DNA of 10,944 bases. Source: Pseudomonadota bacterium. Its GTDB lineage: Bacteria > Cyanobacteriota > Vampirovibrionia > LMEP-6097. Every line of letters begins with the position of its first letter. The stretch's first letter is position 1. Below are positions 1 to 6,370 of the stretch, one piece after another. Location: the NCBI GenBank assembly GCA_009924885.1, contig RFQS01000051.1, positions 1 to 10,944 on the forward strand. The letters run 5' to 3'. Below the pieces are notes generated by a model. It was not told the origin of the DNA. It saw only the letters and a program-made list of their open reading frames with translations, and searched no databases. The translations under genes were made by a program, and so were the position numbers.

Positions 1-163
1 CAGCCCCGCTGTCACATCTGAAAAGATCTCGGAAACGAGATGCGATTTGTCTGAGTAATATGGACACTTAGCTCAGTTGCTTGACAGCCCCGCTGTCACA
101 TCTGAAAAGATCTCGGAAACGAGATGCGATTTGTCTGAGTAATATGGACACTTAGCTCAGTTG
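1..163. repeat. 84-bp tandem repeat carrying the 5' end of tRNA-Val
   Basis: Positions 1-79 and 85-163 are identical over 79 bases; the period is 84. Each copy ends with ggacacttagctcagttg, the first 18 nt of the tRNA-Val that starts at 146, so 62-79 is a truncated tRNA copy that then diverges. Each unit also holds a hairpin with 6-bp arms ATCTCG/CGAGAT around a GAAA loop (26-41 and 110-125). A second hairpin has perfect 7-bp arms TGACAGC/GCTGTCA around CCC (82-98 complete; cut off at the window start in the first copy). Because the first copy begins exactly at base 1, the array may continue upstream. A local tandem duplication reaching into the tRNA, or remains of repeated insertions, would explain it. 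Confidence 0.93.
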
Positions 164-221
164 GTAGAGCATCTCGTTTACACCGAGGCGGTCAGAAGTT
201 CGAGTCTTCTAGTGTCCACCA
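146..221 (+). tRNA. tRNA-Val (anticodon TAC), CCA encoded
   Basis: All arms can be folded by eye. The acceptor stem GGACACT (146-152) pairs with AGTGTCC (211-217), followed by discriminator A218 and an encoded CCA (219-221). The D arm is GCTCAGTTGGTAGAGC. The anticodon stem TCTCG/CGAGG closes a TTTACAC loop with anticodon TAC, which reads the valine codon GTA. The T arm is AGAAG-TTCGAGT-CTTCT. Total length is 76 nt including CCA. Its 3' end overlaps by 13 nt, on the opposite strand, the 3' end of the serine recombinase gene. I see no convincing -10/-35 pair just upstream; TTGACA at 81-86 has no matching -10 at the right spacing. Confidence 0.96.
209..221. other. candidate attachment-site core at tRNA-Val 3' end
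   Basis: The recombinase frame on the minus strand runs into the tRNA, and its last residues (GGH then TAG) are written in the tRNA acceptor end plus CCA. In integrated elements this arrangement is expected when the element carries its own copy of the tRNA 3' end and recombination joins the two. That this is the crossover core is inference. I searched the rest of the window for another copy of AGTGTCCACC and found none, so the partner site must lie outside the window or be very short. Confidence 0.4.
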
Positions 222-1792
222 TTTTTATAAAGTTCTATCTCAACACTATCAAACTCAGGCTCAGCCTTGCTATTGAGTATGGAGAACCTTGTATTTAAGG
301 TTAATCCTGATTTAGTGCCATCTTGTATCAATTTAAATGGTTTAGCCAGTTCTACAGTGAGTTTCTTGTCTTTGAGATAAAATTGAGAACCTAGAGTTTT
401 AAGAACTAGGATTTTGTCCTTATCACCGCCATTATCAAATGTATCTTTAGCTTCTTTGCAAAATTCTAAAACCTCAATAGTTTTATCAATTCTTAATTCA
501 AAAGAGTCATCACTTGAATCGATTACTCTTTTAAGTTCTTGTTTTTCTTCAATAAGTGAAGATTTTTTAAGGTCAAACATTTCTTTGTCTATTTCATCAG
601 AAATTCTGAGATCTAGAAGCCTGTTTAATTCTGAGTCTATTTTAGTTAAACGTCTAAGCTGTTGAGTTTTTATAGCATCTTCTTTTGTTGCTGACTCTTG
701 AGATAGCTGTTTTAGCCATTTGCAAGCCCATCGTACAAAAGCATCTGGAATAGTTATAGAGTTTAAAATTTCTGAAAATTGTTCTTCTAAATCCTCTTGA
801 CGAATCATCTTTTCATAACACTTAATTTCAGCTCTTTTATGGGTGCAATGATAATAAGTTCTATGGTTTTTAGTGCCATCTACCTTATGGCTAATTTTTG
901 TCTCAGCTGTGACGCTAGCACCGCAAGTACCACAATGGATAAAACCTTTTAGAGCAAAACTGTACTTTGCTGTTTTAGGAGCTGTTTTTTTCTTAGAAAT
1001 AATCTTCTGTGCTTTTTCAAACTCTTCTTTAGTTATGATTGGCTCATGAATACCATTGTGAAACTCATTACCCCATTTGAATTTCCCATAATAAAAAGGA
1101 TTGGTGAAAATACCATACATTCCACATCTACTTAATTTTGTTTCTGACTTGTTTCTTGTAGCTCTTGATCTTAATCCCATATCATTTGCTATTTTTGTTA
1201 ATTGGTTTACATTATGCTGACCTTCTAAAAGTAGATCCCATAGTTTACGAATCATTGGAGCCCTTTCAGGGTCAAGTATTATATCTTTTTCACCTTTGAT
1301 GCGATCAGTTCTATTTATATAACCAAGTGGGGCATTGTTAGGATAAATTCCTTTTTCAACTTTATATCTTTGACCTCTTTTAGTATTCTTACCGAGAGCT
1401 AAGCTATATTCCACTGCCATGCCTAATTCTAGGTTCATCATGATTGAGTTATCACATGGGTAGTATTTTCTATCGTTTGTAATGATTTCTTTTAAGGTTC
1501 CATCTATAAGCATCTGCTGTATAGTACCTCCATCAACAGGATTACGGCTGAGCCTGCAAAGTGACCAGCATATTATTCCATCTATGTTTCCATCTTGAAG
1601 CTCTGCTAACATGCTATTAAATTGCACTCTTTTGTACGGCTTTTTAGCTGACATGCTTTCTTTGAAAACTTTTGTTATCGTTAAGTTCTCTCTTTTTGCT
1701 TTTTCTCTTAAAATCTGTTCTTGGTTTTCAAGACTTTGTACTTGTTTTCCATCATCTTGACTGGATTTACGAATATATAATGCGTATCTCAT
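209..1792 (-). CDS. large serine recombinase (site-specific integrase)
   Basis: This 527-residue protein has the layout of large serine integrases. An N-terminal resolvase domain (about 1-145) carries the nucleophile motif YIRKS with Ser10 and the RLSR motif at 80-83. A recombinase domain follows (about 150-265, containing PLGY and NPFYYGKF). A zinc ribbon spans about 287-325 (C287, C290, C316, C325). A charged coiled-coil-like stretch covers about 370-425. Residue 79, just before the conserved R80, is Cys where Asp is common in this family. The enzyme should cut and rejoin DNA through a 5'-phosphoserine link to integrate and excise the element. AAGGAA lies about 9 nt before ATG1792. The C-terminus is encoded inside tRNA-Val, which suggests that gene as the target. 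It follows the primase gene on the same strand after 288 bp, so it may have its own promoter. Confidence 0.96.
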   Translation of the reverse strand: MRYALYIRKSSQDDGKQVQSLENQEQILREKAKRENLTITKVFKESMSAKKPYKRVQFNSMLAELQDGNIDGIICWSLCRLSRNPVDGGTIQQMLIDGTLKEIITNDRKYYPCDNSIMMNLELGMAVEYSLALGKNTKRGQRYKVEKGIYPNNAPLGYINRTDRIKGEKDIILDPERAPMIRKLWDLLLEGQHNVNQLTKIANDMGLRSRATRNKSETKLSRCGMYGIFTNPFYYGKFKWGNEFHNGIHEPIITKEEFEKAQKIISKKKTAPKTAKYSFALKGFIHCGTCGASVTAETKISHKVDGTKNHRTYYHCTHKRAEIKCYEKMIRQEDLEEQFSEILNSITIPDAFVRWACKWLKQLSQESATKEDAIKTQQLRRLTKIDSELNRLLDLRISDEIDKEMFDLKKSSLIEEKQELKRVIDSSDDSFELRIDKTIEVLEFCKEAKDTFDNGGDKDKILVLKTLGSQFYLKDKKLTVELAKPFKLIQDGTKSGLTLNTRFSILNSKAEPEFDSVEIELYKNGGH

Positions 1793-2080
1793 TTGAAGGT
1801 TTCCTTTTAATATATTAACTAAATTTATTTATCATTTCATTAAAAATCACACTGTCACTTAGTTACACAGAAGCCCGTGAGCCTCAATATCGGCCGAGAG
1901 AGCGGGTTTTAGGGATTAGTCACAGAATCACACACTTTTAGACCTTTTCTTTATTTATGCTTTTAGAAAATAATGCAGAGTTTCATCTTTGTTTATAAAC
2001 GCTTAGCTTAATTAAAAGCTAGATTATGCGTGATTCTGTGATTTCAGTCCATAATGCAAGCCTAGAGTGGTTATTAATAC
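1793..2080. other. non-coding spacer with hairpins between primase and integrase
   Basis: No convincing gene. Besides the 12-bp inverted repeat listed separately, there is a stem TAGCTT/AAGCTA with a 6-nt loop at 2004-2021. A GC-rich patch at 1873-1909 has CCCG pairing with CGGG across about 24 nt, followed on the plus strand by TTTT. CACAG/GTCAC-like motifs recur at 1848-1870 and 1919-1934. The spacer must hold the integrase promoter, for which I see only AT-rich sequence (1810-1850) without a clear box pair. Its place beside a primase gene makes an origin or a regulator binding region possible. Confidence 0.5.
1920..2041. repeat. 12-bp inverted repeat, arms 98 bp apart
   Basis: TCACAGAATCAC at 1920-1931 is the exact reverse complement of GTGATTCTGTGA at 2030-2041. 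The arms are too far apart for an ordinary terminator. A pair of protein-binding sites, for example for the element's initiator, the RHH regulator or the recombinase, is more plausible, but no binding data can be read from sequence. Confidence 0.75.
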
Positions 2081-4276
2081 TCACGCCTCGCTATGAGCTT
2101 CTGTGATTAAGTGTTTCTTTAGAAAGACTTTTTTAGATTTTCTATTATTCTGATCATGCTGAACGCTAATAATATTCATATCTTCTAAATAATCTAAAAT
2201 CTCATAAAATTCTTTAGCAGTGCTGCCCTTGCGGTGCATACCTGCCTCACGCCTTAAGCTAGTAGCTTGAACCCCTAGAGGAAAATCCTTAAGCTTATTC
2301 GTGATTTTCTCGGTTTTAGTATCGAAATCAGAATCTGAATCATAGTAATAGCTAATGATGTACTTAGCAGTTTTAATAAAATACACAGACCAGTAAATCG
2401 CTTTTAGAATAACTGCTTCAGAGATAAAAAGCTTATCTGCTGCTAGAGAGTCTTTAAACCTCTTTAAATGCTCATCTGCAGGAAAGTTATTTACTATTAA
2501 TTCGGATCTTTCTATAATCTCAAACTGTAAGCTTAGCTTAGGCAGGAAGTCACAGACTGCACGCCTCATATAGGGTAGTATCGGATCATCTTCGTGCTGA
2601 TCCTCGAAATCCTTATATTGATTATAAAAGCGGTTATACATCTCTTTAGCTAATGGAGAATATTTAAATTCTAAAGCTGTATCAAGGCTTCTAAAATAAT
2701 TATGGACCAGCCTGTAAACGGCTAAAAGCCTTTCCTCAAGCTTACTAGGTATAGCTTTAATATCAGGTATTCTAACTTCTTTTCTAGATTTGCCGATAAA
2801 TTTCATAAACCTATTATCAAAGCCAGTGTCTCTATGCCCTTTAGGCTTGGAACTCAGCATACTAGCGAAGGTATGGACTCCAGCTATACTTAATGCTAGA
2901 TCATAGATAGTGCTTAGCTTAAGGCTATTCTTCAAATTATCCTTAGAGTGAATCGGAATAATAGGCGTACCATCATAAGCCTTAGTAATAAAGCTACTTA
3001 AAGAGCTATTGTAATCAGCACTTAAGAGAGCATAGAAATTTTCAAATTCAGAAGTCTCTAACATAACGAGTACTGGATGCTTTCTTAGTGGCAGAGTGTG
3101 TTCTAAGCCCTGCTGCGTAAAGCTACTAATCATCAGCTCTTCTGATTTAATATTCTCTTCACGAGCTTGAAGCTTAGATAGATATTCTTTCTCCATCGCT
3201 TTATTAATAAAAATAAGAGGATATGAATATCTTTTAGCTGCGGTGGTTTTACCGCCAGTAGTCATAGCCAGTGTTTCAGCGTAAAGATGTGGGAGCTTCC
3301 CATTTATCTTAGCTCTATTGCCTATAAAACCAGCCCCCTGAATGAATAAAACCATAGGTACTGTTTCTAGACAACTCTCGATATTTTCCTCTGCATCTTC
3401 TATGCAAGCTAAATAGATATCTGGAAGTGACTCTTTCGGGATTTTGGGGATTTGTTTAAACTTAAACTCTTTTAGAATAGGGGTATCTATATTTCTAGGC
3501 TTTAAAGTTTTTAGAGCTTCAGAGCCTTTAACGAAGATGAAATCATCAAGCCCTTTGCAGTTTTCTTCCTGTGGTAGATCTATCACGCTCAGTCTTACGC
3601 CAGTCTCTAGGTAAGCTTTTTCTATTAAAGCCAGCTCTGCATTCGCTACGCTAAGCTTGCGGTACTTATCTCCGTCAAGAAGAACAGAGAATCTTATATT
3701 AGGCTTTCTGAGTAGCTCTTTCAATTCTGGTATTAATGGAGTATTTAAACCATTTTTGCTAAAGCAGTAAACAGAAGCTAAGCCCACAGTAGGATAGCCA
3801 TTAGCAGTGGCAGAAATAGATTTTAGAACTCCTTCTGTAATAGCTATATGTCCTTTCGCTTCACCATCCTCTAGCTCTGTATAGTTTTCTAAACACTCAG
3901 ACCAGTTAAAGCCTTTAGGGAAATGCAGGTAAAATCTGCTTTGCACAGATTTAGGCAGGGTTAGGTATCGAATTCGTTTAGTAAATTTCTTTATAGCTGC
4001 CTCTGTGTAATCTAATCTGATAATCCCGATCTCTTTTCCAGTCTTATTATCGTAGATTTTATTTCCCAGTCTGTCGAAGAATGGCAGATAAAGAGCTGAT
4101 TCTATGTATTTTTCTTGCAATAGAGATTCTTTCTTGTCTGGTGTTAGTGCTTTGAAGCCTTTATTTAAAATGGTTTCAAGGTCTATGCTTTCAGCTTCAG
4201 AGGACTTGATATAGTCCTCGGGAATAGCTGAGCTTCTAAATTTGTTTAGGTGTTTATCGTTTAAGTAATTCATCAT
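2081..4276 (-). CDS. primase-helicase-like replication protein (DUF3854 + DUF3987)
   Basis: This 731-residue protein is a two-part replication protein by appearance. The N-terminal half (about 80-260) fits the DUF3854 TOPRIM-like primase family: an ITEG motif gives the acidic E148-G149, and LLDGD gives the D201/D203 pair, followed by QEENCKGLDDF. The second half (about 280-600) resembles DUF3987. It has a Walker A-like MTTGGKTTAAKR (338-349), lacking the usual GxxxxGK spacing, a Walker B-like ETSEFENF (407-414) and AYDGTP (433-438). Primer synthesis and DNA unwinding for the element are inferred from these families. The gene lies 9 bp behind the 128-residue gene. AAGGAGA precedes two adjacent ATGs; its spacing fits the second one (4273) better than the first (4276). 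Confidence 0.85.
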   Translation of the reverse strand: MMNYLNDKHLNKFRSSAIPEDYIKSSEAESIDLETILNKGFKALTPDKKESLLQEKYIESALYLPFFDRLGNKIYDNKTGKEIGIIRLDYTEAAIKKFTKRIRYLTLPKSVQSRFYLHFPKGFNWSECLENYTELEDGEAKGHIAITEGVLKSISATANGYPTVGLASVYCFSKNGLNTPLIPELKELLRKPNIRFSVLLDGDKYRKLSVANAELALIEKAYLETGVRLSVIDLPQEENCKGLDDFIFVKGSEALKTLKPRNIDTPILKEFKFKQIPKIPKESLPDIYLACIEDAEENIESCLETVPMVLFIQGAGFIGNRAKINGKLPHLYAETLAMTTGGKTTAAKRYSYPLIFINKAMEKEYLSKLQAREENIKSEELMISSFTQQGLEHTLPLRKHPVLVMLETSEFENFYALLSADYNSSLSSFITKAYDGTPIIPIHSKDNLKNSLKLSTIYDLALSIAGVHTFASMLSSKPKGHRDTGFDNRFMKFIGKSRKEVRIPDIKAIPSKLEERLLAVYRLVHNYFRSLDTALEFKYSPLAKEMYNRFYNQYKDFEDQHEDDPILPYMRRAVCDFLPKLSLQFEIIERSELIVNNFPADEHLKRFKDSLAADKLFISEAVILKAIYWSVYFIKTAKYIISYYYDSDSDFDTKTEKITNKLKDFPLGVQATSLRREAGMHRKGSTAKEFYEILDYLEDMNIISVQHDQNNRKSKKVFLKKHLITEAHSEA

Positions 4277-4285
4277 TATCTCCTT

Positions 4286-4672
4286 TTATTTTAAATTTGC
4301 TAGATCTGTCTTAGTGTCATGTATCCAGCGGGCTACTTCTTTGTTGGTAGCGAGGTGAGTTGGCCTAAGCTTAGTTGAGAATATGATTAATACTTTGAGA
4401 AAACCTTCTATTAGATCCTTGATTCGGCCTCTACTTCCTTTGAGTAGTAGGAAAGCCTCGCAGAGGGTAGGGATATTAAGCCAGATCTCTTTGAGTTTCG
4501 GTGCGAGGTAGATCCTCATTTCGTTGGTCACCGAGTCATTGATCATGCTTAAATGCTGGAAGCAGTGAAGAGATTTATCTTCTAGCTTTTCTAAAGTCTC
4601 AGTGATTACTGGACTCTCAAAAAGCTGATATTGTTCTTTCTTCGCGAAATTAAAAATTTCAAATATGTTCAT
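4286..4672 (-). CDS. unrecognised 128-residue protein of the replication operon
   Basis: I do not recognise this protein. It is 128 residues, mostly helical in character, with no signal peptide. It has a hydrophobic stretch around 88-98 (FLKVLIIFSTK) flanked by basic residues, and the motif NKEVARWIHDTK near the C-terminus. Its ATG overlaps the TGA of the upstream 52-residue gene in ATGA, and AAAGGAA lies about 9 nt upstream, so translation is probably coupled. Its stop lies 9 bp before the primase-helicase start. The position suggests a helper for replication or its control, but that is inference from context alone. Confidence 0.8.
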   Translation of the reverse strand: MNIFEIFNFAKKEQYQLFESPVITETLEKLEDKSLHCFQHLSMINDSVTNEMRIYLAPKLKEIWLNIPTLCEAFLLLKGSRGRIKDLIEGFLKVLIIFSTKLRPTHLATNKEVARWIHDTKTDLANLK

Positions 4673-4827
4673 AATGGATTTCCTTTTGTTTTTATATAAA
4701 TTAACTTCTCTGAGAGCTTAAGTAAGTTCCTTGCTTTCTTTTCTGCGACTGAATTAGATAAGCAAATACCGAACTCGGCTTTAAAGATATCTGCGTATTC
4801 GGCTACGCACTCTTTCGGTAAAATCAT
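4669..4827 (-). CDS. small 52-residue protein, coupled to both neighbours
   Basis: This short frame begins MILPKECVAEYADIFKAEFG and ends KTKGNPL. It has a near-ideal ribosome binding site, AAGGAG, about 8 nt before the ATG. Its ATG overlaps the stop of the upstream RHH gene (ATGA, 4824-4827), and its own TGA overlaps the ATG of the 128-residue gene (ATGA, 4669-4672). The composition is soluble, with an acidic N-terminal half and a basic C-terminal half (AEKKARNLLKLSEKL). No family was recognised. Double coupling and the strong Shine-Dalgarno make it a real gene; its role in the replication operon is unknown. Confidence 0.75.
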   Translation of the reverse strand: MILPKECVAEYADIFKAEFGICLSNSVAEKKARNLLKLSEKLIYIKTKGNPL

Positions 4828-5003
4828 TTGTTCACTCCTTTTTTTAATGGTTCTAGATCTAGCTCTCGTGCTTCTTTTAAAATCAGGTATCGCAATGCTG
4901 CACTATCACCGATACCGAGGTGTTCGGCTACGGCTTTTAACTGAAATATTGTCCTGTTAGTTAGAGAGTAGGTTCTGTTTACGAAAGAATTATTTGTTTG
5001 CAT
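4824..5003 (-). CDS. ribbon-helix-helix (CopG/Arc-type) regulator, 59 residues
   Basis: The translation contains NRTYSLTNRTIFQLKAVAEH followed by LGIGDSAALRYLILKEAREL. This fits a ribbon-helix-helix fold: a short beta strand (about 10-16), helix 1 (about 17-28), a Gly turn, and helix 2 beginning around DSAALRYL. Such proteins bind operators as dimers, and many control plasmid or element replication and copy number. It is the first gene of the operon leading to the primase-helicase and may repress its own promoter; that is inference. No other in-frame ATG precedes 5003 before a stop. No Shine-Dalgarno is visible, so initiation may be weak or leaderless. It ends in an ATGA overlap with the 52-residue gene. 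Confidence 0.78.
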   Translation of the reverse strand: MQTNNSFVNRTYSLTNRTIFQLKAVAEHLGIGDSAALRYLILKEARELDLEPLKKGVNK

Positions 5004-5201
5004 ATGAACTATGGTAGATTCATCAAAAGATATACGAAAAGATGTAGGGGAAATAGATTATTAAGCAATTCCATGTAATGCTCTCAAGGAAAGCATCTGC
5101 AATATTATCTAAATAAAAGTGTGGCGTTTATTTTTAATATCAAACAAAAATATGGACACATCATTCTAGTCTTTCTTTGCGAAAGATCTTAATTTATAAG
5201 C
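5004..5201 (-). promoter_or_regulatory. upstream region of the replication operon
   Basis: This 198-bp spacer has no gene that I can support. On the minus strand, a TTGAGA (5082-5087) lies 17-19 nt from AT-rich hexamers such as AATAAT (5057-5062), a weak promoter candidate for the RHH-led operon. ATGCT/AGCAT arms surround that -35. TCTTT/AAAGA arms around GCG sit near 5174-5188, just downstream of the 379-residue gene, without a T run. Operator sites of the RHH protein would be expected here. Confidence 0.3.
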
Positions 5202-6341
5202 CTAATTTTGATAGTAGAATTCAAAACGTACTTTACTGTTATCTGATTTAGCATAGTAGTTTCTCAAATCATCTCTAGAATTAACTTTTTCGTTAAGTAG
5301 CTTAAGAATTTGCAAAGATCTTAATACAAACTTTGGCCATGTAAACTCTGAGTCTTTACCTAAATATTCTTTCAAGTGCTTATAAAATTTTCCTTTCTCT
5401 AAATATATAGAATTGCCTTGGCGTGTTCCATTTTCATATAATTCTTTGTCAGCAAGCTTTTTAAGACTTTTTAGAAAATCATCATTGCACAGTATCTTGA
5501 GAATCACACTATGAAGAGGTATTCGCACTTTTTTACTAATAAGTTTTTTAAGGGATTGAATAATTTTCGTTGCTTCTTCTTTTAGATTGGCTATATTGCA
5601 AGACCTCTTTTTTAATTGGCTAAGCCAATAATCATCATCACCAAAAAGTTTTATAATAGATTTCCTATCGAGAAGGTTTTCCTTACAGAAATATAAATAA
5701 TCATAGACTACACTGTTACTATAATCACTAGAACAATCTCTAATTAAGGGCTGCCCACAATACAAGCAAGGAAAGCTACTCACTGCACGTGAAAAGCAGT
5801 CATCTTCAAATTCCTCCGTGATACCGCTAATGTAAATTGCCACAGGGGCAAGTGGACTATTATAGTAACTTGATGTTAAATTCGTTACTATGTTCTCAGG
5901 TCTCAAATAGAGCATCTCTAGCAGAATCAATAATCTTCCAACATCACCTGCAAATACACGAAAATTTTCCTCTGTATTGTCCTTTATAATTTGGAAAAAG
6001 ATATGATCTGCCATGCTCGAATAGTAATATTCTTTGCGAGTCTGACTGTTAATATTTCTTAAATTATGGCTATTTTTATCTAATAAATCCCATGGATCAA
6101 GGTAAATCATTTCATGAATTTTTTTATGCTGTACATCCATTTTCGCTGGATGATTTTTGAAGTTATAGTTTATAAAATGCTGCCTATGTTCCAGAATATA
6201 ATTAGTAGTAGGATCTAGCTTTTTTCTTGCTTTTCCTTCCTCGAGTTTCCTATTACTAACACTGCTAAAATATAATCTATACTCTTGCCCTTCGTAACCA
6301 AGATGTTTAATTAAGTCCTTATAGTCGTTTTCTGAGAGCAT
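5202..6341 (-). CDS. unrecognised 379-residue protein with CxxC motif
   Basis: I do not recognise a family. The protein is charged and soluble, with no signal peptide or membrane segment. Notable parts are a tyrosine-rich stretch RKEYYYSSMADHIFFQ near 103-118, and a Cys motif FPCLYCGQPLI (about 191-201) with another Cys about 25 residues later (LYFC), which could bind zinc. Lys-rich helical segments (KKRSCN, KKLISKKVR) make up the C-terminal half. It follows the ankyrin/Sel1 gene on the same strand after 28 bp, so the two are probably co-transcribed. No Shine-Dalgarno precedes the ATG. A role in host interaction or defence could be guessed from the neighbour, but nothing in the protein shows it. 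Confidence 0.75.
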   Translation of the reverse strand: MLSENDYKDLIKHLGYEGQEYRLYFSSVSNRKLEEGKARKKLDPTTNYILEHRQHFINYNFKNHPAKMDVQHKKIHEMIYLDPWDLLDKNSHNLRNINSQTRKEYYYSSMADHIFFQIIKDNTEENFRVFAGDVGRLLILLEMLYLRPENIVTNLTSSYYNSPLAPVAIYISGITEEFEDDCFSRAVSSFPCLYCGQPLIRDCSSDYSNSVVYDYLYFCKENLLDRKSIIKLFGDDDYWLSQLKKRSCNIANLKEEATKIIQSLKKLISKKVRIPLHSVILKILCNDDFLKSLKKLADKELYENGTRQGNSIYLEKGKFYKHLKEYLGKDSEFTWPKFVLRSLQILKLLNEKVNSRDDLRNYYAKSDNSKVRFEFYYQN

Positions 6342-6370
6342 TGTTTATATTTACGGTAGAGAAGTAGATT

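Noticed and set aside
81..109. TTGACA as the -35 box of a tRNA promoter
   Set aside because: No -10-like hexamer occurs at 16-18 nt; the TTGACA is part of the hairpin arm in the repeat.
1..163. CRISPR array
   Set aside because: The repeats are contiguous 84-bp units, with no variable spacers and no cas genes.
414..665. Open frame of 83 residues on the plus strand
   Set aside because: Ser/Leu-rich shadow of the serine recombinase in the opposite strand; no ribosome binding site or family.
5151..5160. TATGGACAC match to the tRNA-Val 5' end, considered as a partner attachment site
   Set aside because: Only nine bases match, it is the 5' rather than 3' end of the tRNA, and flanking bases differ; probably chance.
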